Source: Niastella koreensis GR20-10 (GTDB lineage: Bacteria; Bacteroidota; Bacteroidia; Chitinophagales; Chitinophagaceae). Taken from it: DNA of 64,000 nucleotides. The position numbers and the translations under genes were made by a program. Shown in pieces: positions 1 through 8,926 of the stretch. A model generated the notes under the pieces. That model had not been told where the DNA came from and ran no database searches. It saw only the letters and a program-made list of their open reading frames with translations. How positions within the stretch are numbered: the first letter of the stretch is position 1; the number at the start of each line of letters is the position of its first letter. The stretch spans positions 5,096,744-5,160,743 of the forward strand of contig NC_016609.1 in the NCBI RefSeq assembly GCF_000246855.1, in the 5' to 3' direction.

Positions 1-2
1 TG

Positions 3-1736
3 GATGCGCCTGAAGAGATCATGCTCGACCAGAATCAACTCGCAGAAGGTTTTAAATACTACGCCATCGGTGGCACTGCCGTGAGTGATAATAACGAACT
101 GCTGGCTTTTACCGTAGATTCTGTAAGCAGAAGGATCTATGGGCTGAAAGTCAAAAACCTGGTAACCGGCATTATCTACCCCGAAACAATTCCCAATATT
201 GAAGACGATGTTTGCTGGGCGGCCGATAATAAAACCATCTTCTACGTGAAGAAAGACCTCACTACCCTGCTCGGCTACCAGATCTGGAGGCATGAGCTGG
301 GCACCGACCCGGCCAAAGACGTAATGGTATACGAGGAAAAAGACAATCGCTTTTATATTGGCGTGTACCGAACCAAATCTAAAAAGTACGTAGGCATTTA
401 TTCCAACATGAACCAGGTATCTACCGAGTACCGGCTGCTGGATGCCGCCCACCCTGCCGGCGAATTCAAGATCTTTGAACCCCGCCGGGAAAACCTGCAA
501 TACAGTATTGAACACTTTAACGATAAGTTTTATGTACTTACCGACTGGGATGCCCCCAACTTCCGCCTGATGGAAACCCCGGAGACAAAAACGACAAAAG
601 AACACTGGAAGGAAGTGATCCCGCACCGGAAAGATGTATACATCTCCAATATGGTGGTGTTTAAAAATCACCTGGTGCTGGGTGAAGTGAAAGATGCGTT
701 GAACCAGTTGCGCGTTATCAATCAAACCGATCACAAAGACTATTACATCACCTTTCCTGAAGCTGTATACGCGGCCTTTTCATTTGTTAACCCCGACTAC
801 AACACCAACATCCTGCGACTCTCCTATACGTCAATGACCACGCCGCGTTCTATCTATGATTTTAACATGGATACGCAACAACGTGAGTTAAAAAAACAAA
901 CAGAAGTGCTGGGCGGTTTTAAACAGGAAGACTATGCAGCCGAACGCCAATGGGCCACTGCCCGGGATGGCGCCAAAGTGCCAATCTCGATAGTATATAA
1001 AAAGGGCATGAAGAAAGAAGGCCAGAACCCATTATTACTATATGCCTATGGCTCTTATGGCTACAGCATGCCACCTGCATTTAACAGCAACATCATCAGT
1101 TTGCTCGACCGTGGTTTTGTGTATGCCATTGCGCATGTACGGGGCGGACAGGAAATGGGCCGCACCTGGTACGACCAGGGCCACCTGTTTAACAAAAAGA
1201 ATACTTTTTACGATTTTATCGACTGCGGTGAATTCCTCATCAAGGAAAACTATACTTCACCGGCACATCTGTACGCCAATGGCGGCAGCGCCGGCGGTTT
1301 GCTCATGGGAGGCATTGTCAACCTCCGCCCCGACCTCTGGCATGGTGTAGTGGCCGATGTGCCCTTTGTAGATGTGATAACTACTATGTCCGACCCAAGC
1401 ATTCCACTCACTACCGGCGAGTACAAGGAATGGGGCAACCCGGCAGACAGTGCCGAATATTTTTACATGAAATCTTATTCGCCGTATGATAATGTTGAAA
1501 AGAAGGCATACCCCAATATGTTAATAACAACCGGTCTGCACGATTCGCAGGTGCAGTATTTTGAACCCGCCAAATGGGTGGCTAAAATGCGGGAACTGCA
1601 CACCGGCAACAACAAGATCCTTTTCAAATGTAATATGGATGTAGGCCATGGCGGCGCGTCGGGCCGTTTCGATTACCTGAAGGACAAAGCATGGCAATAT
1701 GCTTTCTTCCTGGCGCTGGAGAATAAGCTGGAATGA
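3..1736 (+). CDS. ptrB: Oligopeptidase B-like S9 peptidase, 5' end outside the window
   Basis: Serine peptidase of the prolyl oligopeptidase family (S9A), closest in style to oligopeptidase B, which cleaves short peptides after basic residues. The frame is open from base 3, so the start lies outside the window; the first internal ATG (base 21) is not the true start. The visible part holds most of the beta-propeller and then the alpha/beta-hydrolase domain. The nucleophile Ser is in GGSAGG (codon at 1287), the Asp in GLHDSQ (codon at 1542) and the His in VGHGGASG (codon at 1647), so the catalytic triad is complete. The propeller segment with EEIMLDQNQLAEG followed by FKYYAIGG is typical of PtrB. 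The stop is TGA at 1734. No terminator hairpin follows. The family call is firm; the exact substrate preference is inferred. Confidence 0.9.
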   Translation, partial: DAPEEIMLDQNQLAEGFKYYAIGGTAVSDNNELLAFTVDSVSRRIYGLKVKNLVTGIIYPETIPNIEDDVCWAADNKTIFYVKKDLTTLLGYQIWRHELGTDPAKDVMVYEEKDNRFYIGVYRTKSKKYVGIYSNMNQVSTEYRLLDAAHPAGEFKIFEPRRENLQYSIEHFNDKFYVLTDWDAPNFRLMETPETKTTKEHWKEVIPHRKDVYISNMVVFKNHLVLGEVKDALNQLRVINQTDHKDYYITFPEAVYAAFSFVNPDYNTNILRLSYTSMTTPRSIYDFNMDTQQRELKKQTEVLGGFKQEDYAAERQWATARDGAKVPISIVYKKGMKKEGQNPLLLYAYGSYGYSMPPAFNSNIISLLDRGFVYAIAHVRGGQEMGRTWYDQGHLFNKKNTFYDFIDCGEFLIKENYTSPAHLYANGGSAGGLLMGGIVNLRPDLWHGVVADVPFVDVITTMSDPSIPLTTGEYKEWGNPADSAEYFYMKSYSPYDNVEKKAYPNMLITTGLHDSQVQYFEPAKWVAKMRELHTGNNKILFKCNMDVGHGGASGRFDYLKDKAWQYAFFLALENKLE

Positions 1737-1740
1737 GTCG

Positions 1741-1948
1741 TTAACTTTTTCCGGCCGCCCTTTTCTCGGCTGTCAGAATTCTCTCGGCCCAGGAGATCCT
1801 TTCACCCAGCGGCTCCCGGGCGTATTGGTAGAAGGCAGTGGTTAGTAAGCGGGCTGCCCGCCATAGAAGAATTACCAGGATATCTTGAAAATACCTCGTA
1901 TAATTTGTCAACAGCGTTTTTCAGTTCAGGGGTAATAGAAAGCAGCAT
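1741..1948 (-). pseudogene. Small gene broken by a +1 frameshift
   Basis: Reading the minus strand from the ATG at 1948 gives a protein-like stretch containing ITPELKNAVDKLYEVFSRYP and MAGSPLT. It then loses sense unless one base is skipped near 1836-1842. After the skip the frame reads TAFYQYAREPLGERISWAER and continues to a TAA at 1741. The total of 208 nt is one base more than a 68-codon ORF. Both halves have coding-like composition, so I infer a frameshifted small gene, or a single sequencing error. I do not recognise the family with certainty. It ends 5 bases past the stop of the oligopeptidase gene, which runs the other way. Confidence 0.45.
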
Positions 1949-1966
1949 AGTGCATCCAAAATAGCA

Positions 1967-2004
1967 CAAAAAAAAGCTGTCCCAAAATTATAGTTGGGAC
2001 AGCT
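1967..2004 (-). terminator. Rho-independent terminator of the S33 hydrolase gene
   Basis: A perfect 11-bp stem (AGCTGTCCCAA at 1975-1985 pairing with TTGGGACAGCT at 1994-2004) has an 8-nt loop. On the minus strand it is followed by eight Ts (1968-1975 on the plus strand are As). It lies 30 bases beyond the stop codon of the minus-strand hydrolase gene. Confidence 0.9.
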
Positions 2005-2033
2005 CCTGTAATTACGTTATTACCAGATCTCAC

Positions 2034-3056
2034 TTACTTTCCGGCATCAACATCTTTGATAAATTTGATCAACCCCGTCATATAGGTTTGCTGATCGTCG
2101 GCCATGCTCATGTGGCTTCCATTGGGACAATACAGGTAAGTACCTTTTTGTACCTGGGTACTCATCCACTTCATATGCTCCGGGTCCATGGTATCAAACT
2201 GACCACCGATTGTTAAGGTAGGCACCTTGATCTTTGGCAGATCGGCCTTGCGGTCCCATTTGGCGAGACGGCCGCTGATGCCAAATTCTGAAGGGCCCTG
2301 CATCATGGTGTAAATGGTCTCGTTAAGGTGTTTGAAAGAACGGTTCAAGGGCTCTGGCCACTCAGCCAGGCGGCAGATGTGTTTGTTATAATAATTTGTC
2401 CCAAGCAATTCCATGTACTTGGGATCGTTGGTTTTCTTACTCGCTTCCAGCTTATGAATAGTATCCAGCACTTTGGGGTCCATTTGTTTGGCCAGTACGC
2501 TGTCGGCATATTTACCATAGTCAGGAGCGCTCGACATCATGTTACTGATGATAAGTCCTTTCAGGTTATCCTGGTATTTCAATGCATACTCAAGGGCCAG
2601 AATGCCACCCCAGGAATGGCCTAACAGATAGAAATTGCTTTTATCGAGGTTCAATGCTTTCCGTACCTGCTCAACCTCTTCTACAAAGCGCTCCGTTGTC
2701 CATAAGCTGCTGTCAGTTGGCTGATCGGAATAGTAAGAACCCAGTTGATCGTATTCATAAAATTCAAAGCCCTGCTCCGGAAAAAAGCTTTCAAAGCATT
2801 CCATGTATTCATGCGTTGCTGCTGGTCCGCCATGTAACAGCAATACCTTAATGGTAGGATTGTTTCCAAAACGTTTTGTCCACACTTTGAAAGTACCCAC
2901 AGGTGTTTGCACGGGGATCATTTTTATGCCGCCCATTTGCACGCCGGTATCGCCCGTATTGAAATAACTGGTAGCAGCAAGCGGTTGCTTTTCAGCAGGC
3001 GCCTGACAAGAATAAAGTACAATTGTAAACAGTAAAAAGAAAACAAAAATTCTCAT
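2034..3056 (-). CDS. Proline iminopeptidase-like alpha/beta-hydrolase lipoprotein (S33)
   Basis: The frame is open further upstream to 3137, but the ATG at 3056 gives a clean lipoprotein signal peptide ending in the lipobox LYSC (Cys17), so I chose it (340 aa). Mature-protein motifs are those of the S33 family: HGGP oxyanion region (about residues 75-78), GHSWGG nucleophile elbow (Ser148), an Asp in QFDTMDPEH and a His in NGSHMSMAD near the C terminus. S33 members remove N-terminal proline or act on related small substrates. Here the product is predicted to be anchored to a membrane facing the periplasm or surface. It is a single gene with its own terminator. The substrate is unknown; the hydrolase fold and triad are well supported. 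Confidence 0.85.
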   Translation of the reverse strand: MRIFVFFLLFTIVLYSCQAPAEKQPLAATSYFNTGDTGVQMGGIKMIPVQTPVGTFKVWTKRFGNNPTIKVLLLHGGPAATHEYMECFESFFPEQGFEFYEYDQLGSYYSDQPTDSSLWTTERFVEEVEQVRKALNLDKSNFYLLGHSWGGILALEYALKYQDNLKGLIISNMMSSAPDYGKYADSVLAKQMDPKVLDTIHKLEASKKTNDPKYMELLGTNYYNKHICRLAEWPEPLNRSFKHLNETIYTMMQGPSEFGISGRLAKWDRKADLPKIKVPTLTIGGQFDTMDPEHMKWMSTQVQKGTYLYCPNGSHMSMADDQQTYMTGLIKFIKDVDAGK

Positions 3057-3167
3057 GATTGGTAGTTTAAAGGAAAGATCGCCCAATTTACAAAGAGCAT
3101 TGAATATTGCCGGGAAAATACCCAAGCACCACTTCATATTTTAAATGGATCGCATACCTCCAGGCCC

Positions 3168-3175
3168 TACATTTG
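3168..3175 (+). promoter_or_regulatory. Candidate Bacteroidota -7 promoter element
   Basis: TACATTTG fits the Bacteroidota -7 consensus TAnnTTTG and lies 26 bases before the start codon at 3201. I see no convincing -33 TTG partner, so this is a match to a short consensus only. Confidence 0.35.
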
Positions 3176-3200
3176 CAGTATTATATAAAACTGAAATATC

Positions 3201-3413
3201 ATGAGCGAATTAATCAATCAAATAGTTGAAAAAACAGGCGTTCCTGCAGACAAAGCGCAAATGGTTGTAGATGTGATCTCCAATTTTGTTAAACAGAAAT
3301 TTCCCCAGTTCGGCGGCCAGATCGATTCGTTATTAGGCACCAGCGGCGGCGATTCAGGCAATGCCGGCGGAAGCAATCTCCTGGGTGACCTGGGTAGTAA
3401 GTTAGGCTTCTAA
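3201..3413 (+). CDS. Small helical protein with Gly/Ser-rich tail, unknown function
   Basis: A 70-aa protein. Residues 1-45 look like a helical bundle, with an amphipathic helix containing AQMVVDVISNFVKQKFP. The tail is rich in Gly, Ser and Asn and ends in LLGDLGSKLGF. It has no signal peptide, Cys or metal motif. The composition and layout resemble small DUF-type proteins of the DUF937/YidB kind, but I cannot assign a family. The gene is monocistronic: a promoter-like TACATTTG lies upstream and a strong hairpin terminator 17 bases downstream, which supports real expression. Start chosen at the only sensible ATG. Confidence 0.7.
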   Translation: MSELINQIVEKTGVPADKAQMVVDVISNFVKQKFPQFGGQIDSLLGTSGGDSGNAGGSNLLGDLGSKLGF

Positions 3414-3422
3414 AAACATAAT

Positions 3423-3460
3423 AAAAAAAGGTGTCCGCCAACTGGTGGACACCCTTTTTT
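3423..3460. terminator. Bidirectional terminator between convergent genes
   Basis: A stem of 11 pairs with one G-T wobble (3430-3440 with 3443-3453) and a 2-nt loop is flanked by an A run (3423-3429) and a T run (3455-3460). It can serve both the small plus-strand gene ending at 3413 and the minus-strand gene ending at 3477. Confidence 0.9.
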
Positions 3461-3476
3461 ATTTATATAACTGTTA

Positions 3477-4298
3477 TTACAAACCTGCTATTGTAACATT
3501 TGAGATCAGCATATGTGTTGGGCTATAAAAATCCCCGCCGAATTTAAAAGTGCTGTACGTTCTGTTGCTTTCAAAGGCATGATTGATATCGTAAGTCTTT
3601 TCCTGGTTGATGTATACGCGTAATCGCTCACCTTCCTTTTTAAACGCCATGTGATTTATTTTAGCGCCTGCATTATAGGCGCTGCTGCTAACATGAGTAT
3701 CCAGCTCTTTTGCTTTGTTTGTTACGTAGGCATTGCCGTCTGAGTAGATCCTGAATCCCAGGTAAGGATTAGATGGGTAACGGTCGAAATTGTGATCCAG
3801 CGCATCTTCAAAATCAACATACAGCGTATTGCCACCGCTACCGTCAATGATAAGGTCAAACTCTACGGTAAAATCTTTGGGAAGACCGCCTTTTATTTTG
3901 GGAATATAAAAACCATTGCTGGTAATGGAAAACCAGTTGCCCGGATACTGCTGCAGGGTAACCACTTCACCACTCGCATTGGTGAGCCATTTAATTGGGA
4001 AATTACCTTTTTTAGTAGAGTCAAAATGATCTATAAACAAAAGATTGTTCCCCGGTACAAAATCATACACGGTATTAATAGTAACGCTGTTACCGGTAGT
4101 GGTGGGCTTGGCAGCATCGCTGTCAGTTGACTTATTCCTGTTTTTCTTTTTAAATAGTCCACCCACTTTATCGATGGTGTTGTTCACCCTGTCGGCGGTG
4201 TTGCCTACCTGGTCAACGGTAGACTGTGCATGGCTGTAGAAAGGAGTGGCAGTTAATAATAAAGCCGGTAACGCAAAAACGATGTGCAATTTGAGCAT
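3477..4298 (-). CDS. Secreted protein with predicted jelly-roll fold, unknown function
   Basis: 273 aa with a signal peptide (hydrophobic residues about 5-20, cleavage likely after SHAQS). A short charged linker rich in Lys, Asn and Asp (about 45-70) follows, then a beta-rich domain of about 190 residues. Phrases such as TVEFDLIIDG and LRVYINQEK are typical of concanavalin-like (LamG/DUF1080-type) jelly rolls that bind or cleave glycans. Similar domains occur next to OmpA modules in Bacteroidota surface proteins, but no OmpA part is present here. No catalytic residues can be named. The gene shares the hairpin terminator at 3423-3460 with its convergent neighbour. Start chosen for the signal peptide. 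Confidence 0.7.
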   Translation of the reverse strand: MLKLHIVFALPALLLTATPFYSHAQSTVDQVGNTADRVNNTIDKVGGLFKKKNRNKSTDSDAAKPTTTGNSVTINTVYDFVPGNNLLFIDHFDSTKKGNFPIKWLTNASGEVVTLQQYPGNWFSITSNGFYIPKIKGGLPKDFTVEFDLIIDGSGGNTLYVDFEDALDHNFDRYPSNPYLGFRIYSDGNAYVTNKAKELDTHVSSSAYNAGAKINHMAFKKEGERLRVYINQEKTYDINHAFESNRTYSTFKFGGDFYSPTHMLISNVTIAGL

Positions 4299-4422
4299 AG
4301 GTTTTGTTTTAATGGAAAAAATAAATCTGCTTTATTAGGGTCCATTAGGAGGTTGCACAATCAGTCGATGCGCAGGATGATATGTTACACAGGCAAGTGG
4401 GTATTTTCATTGTTAACAAAAT

Positions 4423-4466
4423 AAAAAAAGCAGCCTCACCTATTTGCAAACAGGGAAGCTGCCTTT
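4423..4466. terminator. Terminator-like hairpin upstream of the ABC gene
   Basis: GCAGC (4430-4434) pairs with GCTGC (4458-4462), extended on the minus strand by three more pairs including one wobble. An A run at 4423-4429 gives seven Ts on the minus strand; on the plus strand the stem is followed by CTTTT. No gene ends directly before it in either direction, so its client is unclear. It might stop antisense reading from the minus-strand permease gene at 6311-8707, or be a relic. The rest of 4299-4546 shows nothing else. Confidence 0.4.
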
Positions 4467-4546
4467 TAACCCGGGATTTTTTTATCCTGCTGTAACATTT
4501 CCGGGGAAAGCGCTACTAATAAGCCGAATGAGCTAAAACAGCGCCC

Positions 4547-5179
4547 ATGATCCATCTACAACAGGTTCAAAAACTGTACGACAGGAAGTTAATTCTGAAC
4601 ATTCCTGAATTCACCCTCGACAACGGCATTTACTGGATCTATGGACTGAATGGGACCGGTAAAACCACCTTCCTGAAAATCATGGCCGGCATGATCCCTT
4701 TTGAGGGTGATACCCATATCAATAAAGTAAGTTTAAAAAAGAATGGAGTCAGCTATCGGAAGCAGGTCAGTTATGCAGAAGCTGAACCGGTGTATCCCTC
4801 CTACATCGCCGGCCGCGACCTGGTTTCGTTTTACCAGCACAACAGAAAAGCCCCGCAGCAACAAATAAACAGGCTCATTGATTTTTCAGGCCTGGGAATC
4901 AATCTCAACAATCCAATTGGCACCTATTCAAGCGGCATGGTAAAACGGCTGTCATTGCTGCTGGCGTTTATTGGTCCTGTAGCATTGATCCTGCTGGATG
5001 AACCCCTGGCCACGCTCGATACGGACGCTGTTCATGCACTGCCGGATCTGATCAATGAATACCGGCAACAATTTGGCACCAGCTTTATTTTCAGTTCGCA
5101 CCAACCCTTCTTATCGGAGTCGCTGGCTGTTGATAGAAATTTCTCCATTACTGATCATACAATCCAGCCCCTCGCATGA
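4547..5179 (+). CDS. ABC transporter ATP-binding protein
   Basis: A 210-aa stand-alone nucleotide-binding domain. Walker A is GLNGTGKTT (residues 33-41). The signature region is TYSSGMVKR (126-134), which departs from the usual LSGGQ. Walker B with the catalytic Glu is ALILLDEP (about 146-153), and a switch His lies in FSSHQPF near 185. It powers a membrane partner from the cytoplasmic face. Its stop overlaps the start of the next gene by four bases (ATGA), so the two are translationally coupled and probably form one transporter. The substrate cannot be read from the sequence; CcmA-like or bacteriocin-export-type systems are possible. Confidence 0.9.
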   Translation: MIHLQQVQKLYDRKLILNIPEFTLDNGIYWIYGLNGTGKTTFLKIMAGMIPFEGDTHINKVSLKKNGVSYRKQVSYAEAEPVYPSYIAGRDLVSFYQHNRKAPQQQINRLIDFSGLGINLNNPIGTYSSGMVKRLSLLLAFIGPVALILLDEPLATLDTDAVHALPDLINEYRQQFGTSFIFSSHQPFLSESLAVDRNFSITDHTIQPLA

Positions 5180-6309
5180 GCATCCAACGGTCATTGTTAT
5201 TTAAATCACTGGTGGCGCCGTTTTACCGGCAGAACGCGGCGTTGTTATGTTTCGTGTATTATATAATGACCCTGGGCGTAGGCAGAGCCAACGGAGTTGG
5301 GATGCTGGAATATCATTACGCGTTGATCAGGGGAATGCTTACTGCCCCTTCTTTTTTAATAACGGTATTGGCCTTGTGGCTGGCCTATGCCATCAAGTGC
5401 GCCCAGTTTATTGCCAGCAGCCTGCACAAGCCGGCGTTCTCTTTCCTATATCAGTTATTATTAGTAGAACCAAAGAAGGTATACCGCCTGCTGCTGCAGG
5501 TACAGCTGATGTTGTTGTTGCCGGTTTTGTCGTACCTCATCTTCGTAATGGGTATTGGTTTTCACCAACACTGGTACCTGCCTGCTACTCTGGCATTGCT
5601 GTTCAATATAATCCTTTGTGTGAGCGGCGCGGGTTGGTACCTGTACCTTTTACAAAGACCCGGCGCTGTTCCTCTCCAGGTAAAATGGAAATGGCCATCC
5701 ATCCTGAAGCGCAAATACTACGTTAGCTTTCTGCTGCGCTATGTGCTGGAGAAAGGCAAGATGTTGTTTCTTGTCACTAAATTATATAACTGTGCTGCAT
5801 TGTATTTAATGCTGGCCGGTCGCGACCCATCCCGTCATTCCGATATTCGCATGATGGCCCTTTTCTTCAGCGCCGGTATGCTGGGCCATGGCATCCTGGT
5901 TCACCGGTTAAAGGAGTTAGAAAACAAGGGCATGTCATTTTATCGCGGACTACCGGTTTCAATAAGCCGCCGGTTTGCCCAGTATTGTTTATTTTATTGC
6001 TGTTTGTTTCTTCCCGAGGTCATCACCATTGCAGCCCGCACTCCCTCCTGTTTACTGTATGAGGAAGCGGGGTTCTTTATCTTCTTTGGCTTTGGCATTC
6101 TGTTATTGCTCAACAGTCTTCAGTTGTACAATTATCCCAACCTGAAGAGCTACCTGGTAAATGTAACCCAGCTGTTCTTTGCCGTTATCATAGCCATGGT
6201 ATGCCGGCAACTGTATGCCCTTTCCATCATTTTCTTTGCGTTGGCGATCATCCTGTTCTTCTACCGGTATTACCGGTTCGAACCGCAGCAAAACCCGGAT
6301 CTATTATAA
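5176..6309 (+). CDS. Polytopic membrane protein, probable permease partner of the ABC ATPase
   Basis: 377 aa with roughly eight or more hydrophobic segments (for example about residues 19-34, 50-68, 105-130, 134-155 and several in the last 130 residues). No recognisable domain motif is present. The start overlaps the ATPase stop by four bases, the standard signature of an ABC ATPase-permease pair. I infer that it forms the membrane channel of that transporter. The C terminus is short and charged. It ends one base before the stop of the convergent permease gene on the minus strand, with no room for a terminator. No family name can be given with confidence. Confidence 0.75.
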   Translation: MSIQRSLLFKSLVAPFYRQNAALLCFVYYIMTLGVGRANGVGMLEYHYALIRGMLTAPSFLITVLALWLAYAIKCAQFIASSLHKPAFSFLYQLLLVEPKKVYRLLLQVQLMLLLPVLSYLIFVMGIGFHQHWYLPATLALLFNIILCVSGAGWYLYLLQRPGAVPLQVKWKWPSILKRKYYVSFLLRYVLEKGKMLFLVTKLYNCAALYLMLAGRDPSRHSDIRMMALFFSAGMLGHGILVHRLKELENKGMSFYRGLPVSISRRFAQYCLFYCCLFLPEVITIAARTPSCLLYEEAGFFIFFGFGILLLLNSLQLYNYPNLKSYLVNVTQLFFAVIIAMVCRQLYALSIIFFALAIILFFYRYYRFEPQQNPDLL

Positions 6310-6310
6310 T

Positions 6311-8707
6311 CTATTCGGCTCTTAAACTCTTAACCGGATTGGCCACGGCGGTTTTGGCGCAATGCACGCTGATAAGGCTAAAGGCCAAAGCCGCTACTGC
6401 TGCCAGCACCAGTAAATAAGGAACGATACTTTGTTGTATACGGTAGGCAAAATTCTGTAAAAGATGCTCAGTGGCTATATATGCCAGCGGCCAGGCAATT
6501 ACATTGGCAATGACAATAAGCCAGGCATATTCTTTCAAAAACAACATTATAATACTAATTGAATTGGCGCCTAACACCTTGCGCACTGCCACTTCTTTCA
6601 TTCGTTTATTGAGCGTAAACGCCACCACACCCAATATGCCCAGCAATACTATTATCAGATTTAATACCGTGGCCACATCGGCGGCTGTTTTCAATTGCAG
6701 TTCCGATCTGTAAATGGCTTCAAACTTTTCATCCATGAAGCTATAGTCAAAAGGTGCATTGGGCGACATTTTTCGCCAGTGCGCCTTTACATCATCGAGG
6801 GTTTTGGCAAGATTAGTGGTGTTTAATTTTACCGCCAGGTAGCGGTAATTCTTCGTTATTTTAGGATGTGCAAAACCTACCGGCCCTATCTTGTCCTGCA
6901 TGGAAGAAAAATTATAATCCCCTACAACGCCACCGATCGTTATAGGCCCAACAGGGCTTTCAATTTTTTGCCCCACTGCATTTTCACTCGTCAATCCCAA
7001 CTCTTTTACAGCCGTCTCATTCAGTACTATGTCACCATTGGCAGGCGACAGGAACGTACCGGCCTTCATATGCATGCCAAACGTTTTTGCATAATCTTCG
7101 TCTGCCGTTGTAATGGGTAAATTCACCTGTTTGGTTTTATCGGTCCTTCCTGGCGGATAGAGGATGATCCTCCCAAACGGTGTTTTTTCCGGCACATCAA
7201 AAGTCAGGGTAACATGTTGAACCTGCGGCACCTGCAGCAGCTCCTGTTTAATAGCCTCCATCTTTAACACGCCTGCGGTGTCCCATTGTTTGGGAAAAGC
7301 CGTAATAACCAGCACCTGTTCTTTATTATATCCTAGGTCTTTGTTGAAAATATAGCGTACCTGTTTACTCAGGTTCAGCGCACAAATAAAGACCAGGATA
7401 GCCAATGAAAACTGCACCAGTAACAGCACGCGTTTTAACCCCAGTCCGCCTTTTGCTGCATCAATTTTTCCTTTTACTGCCTGTATCAGATTGGTGCTGC
7501 TTAGCACGAACGCAGGATATATCCCCGCCAGCAAACCGATCAGGAGCACCAGACCTGCTATCTGAAGGTATTCTTTGATCCCAAACATCCAAACGGGTTT
7601 CAGGGTAGCGTTCAGTACTTTTGAAAATACCGGGATAAGTAATTGATAAAAGAACAACGACACGATCGCTGCTATACTTGTAAGGATCATCGCCTCTAAC
7701 AGGAATTGCAGTACTACCTGCTTCTTTACACTGCCAAAAGTTTTACGAAGTCCTATTTCTTTTAAGCGATAAGTAGAGGTGCCTATATTGATATTTACAT
7801 AATTGATGATAACCATCAACAAAATAAACAGGGCTATGGTAGACAAAAGCGTCACCATCTTGTTAACAGCGCCATTGTTGTCTTTGAGATAATAATTTTT
7901 AACCGGTACCACATTGGCGTGAATGTTCTTCCAGATAAAATCCGACGAGTACTTTTTCATCAGCCTGTCCAACGCTGCATTCACCGCCTTCACCGTTACG
8001 TCCGGTTTCAACTCAATAAAGCTTACTTCGTTTACATTATCCCAACCTACGGCAGGATCGCCCATGCTGTAATACCGGTTACCGGTAGTGGGCACATAAA
8101 CGCCATACACATCATTTATTAACTGGGTAACTGTATTGTAAGGTATATCTTTTAATACGGCACTCACTACATACTCCTGGGTAACCCCGGCTACCGTTGT
8201 TTGAATGCTAAGCGGTTTACCAATGGCATCGGGTGTACCAAACAACTTGCGGGCAAACTTTTCCGTGATCACCGCTGAATTATTACTGGTAAAAGCATGG
8301 CCTTTATCGCCATACAACAGGGGGAAACCATACATCGATACCAGTGTGGTATCACAGATGGCAATGTCTTCTTTAAAATGTTTATCGCCTGCCGACACCA
8401 CATTGGTCACCGGGTTGAACCGGTAATAATTGGCCACCAGGTCGGGATATTCTTCTTTTATCGCTTTTGCCCAGGGCGAAAGCGCCACGATCTCCGATCC
8501 CATGTCCTTTTCCTTCCAGGCGGTTTTAATATAATACTGCCGGTCTGCATGGCGAAGGTTACTATTCACCCCTTCCTGACCCAGTACATAAATTCCAATG
8601 ATCAGGGAAAAAGTGATCCCTATGGAAAGGCACAGGATATTGATGGCAGAAAACAGCTTGTGCTTTGTAAAATGGCGAAAAGCTATAACAAAATAGTTTC
8701 TGAGCAT
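6311..8707 (-). CDS. MacB/FtsX-family ABC transporter permease
   Basis: The frame is open to 8755, but the ATG at 8707 gives the standard family start MLRNYFVIAFRHFTKHK, so I chose it (798 aa). The layout is N-terminal TM helix, long periplasmic MacB-type core, three TM helices, a second periplasmic core and three final TM helices with an FtsX motif (EVAVRKVLGAN). The equivalent EIGLRKTFGS occurs after the first half, so there are two FtsX repeats. Such Bacteroidota proteins work with a separate ATPase and use mechanotransmission to move peptides, lipoproteins or antimicrobials rather than forming a channel. No cognate ATPase is adjacent on the same strand; the ABC ATPase at 4547 is convergent. 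Partner and cargo are unknown. Confidence 0.85.
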   Translation of the reverse strand: MLRNYFVIAFRHFTKHKLFSAINILCLSIGITFSLIIGIYVLGQEGVNSNLRHADRQYYIKTAWKEKDMGSEIVALSPWAKAIKEEYPDLVANYYRFNPVTNVVSAGDKHFKEDIAICDTTLVSMYGFPLLYGDKGHAFTSNNSAVITEKFARKLFGTPDAIGKPLSIQTTVAGVTQEYVVSAVLKDIPYNTVTQLINDVYGVYVPTTGNRYYSMGDPAVGWDNVNEVSFIELKPDVTVKAVNAALDRLMKKYSSDFIWKNIHANVVPVKNYYLKDNNGAVNKMVTLLSTIALFILLMVIINYVNINIGTSTYRLKEIGLRKTFGSVKKQVVLQFLLEAMILTSIAAIVSLFFYQLLIPVFSKVLNATLKPVWMFGIKEYLQIAGLVLLIGLLAGIYPAFVLSSTNLIQAVKGKIDAAKGGLGLKRVLLLVQFSLAILVFICALNLSKQVRYIFNKDLGYNKEQVLVITAFPKQWDTAGVLKMEAIKQELLQVPQVQHVTLTFDVPEKTPFGRIILYPPGRTDKTKQVNLPITTADEDYAKTFGMHMKAGTFLSPANGDIVLNETAVKELGLTSENAVGQKIESPVGPITIGGVVGDYNFSSMQDKIGPVGFAHPKITKNYRYLAVKLNTTNLAKTLDDVKAHWRKMSPNAPFDYSFMDEKFEAIYRSELQLKTAADVATVLNLIIVLLGILGVVAFTLNKRMKEVAVRKVLGANSISIIMLFLKEYAWLIVIANVIAWPLAYIATEHLLQNFAYRIQQSIVPYLLVLAAVAALAFSLISVHCAKTAVANPVKSLRAE

Positions 8708-8856
8708 AGCGCTATTTGTATATATGAAGAATGCAGGCCTTCCTGCCAGCCTCAAGCCCTATGCCAGACTGCAACTGTTTACCGGTAAGCATTTGAAGGC
8801 GAAGATCATAGCGGCAGGTGTACGAAAACGAACAGTCATTGTCCGAAGCCGAACGC

Positions 8857-8884
8857 AAAAAAGCCCCGACATTGCTGCCGGGGC
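8857..8884 (-). terminator. Terminator at the end of nutrient-uptake locus 1
   Basis: GCCCCG (8863-8868) pairs with CGGGGC (8879-8884), and six As at 8857-8862 become a T run on the minus strand. It lies 43 bases beyond the metalloprotease stop codon and closes the minus-strand operon that starts near 22 kb. Confidence 0.88.
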
Positions 8885-8926
8885 CCTTGTAGTTCTGGCT
8901 ATACTTTATTTATTGTGACTAGAACT

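Noticed and set aside
1042-1350. Open frame inside the oligopeptidase gene
   Set aside because: Out-of-frame shadow of the catalytic domain of the S9 peptidase.
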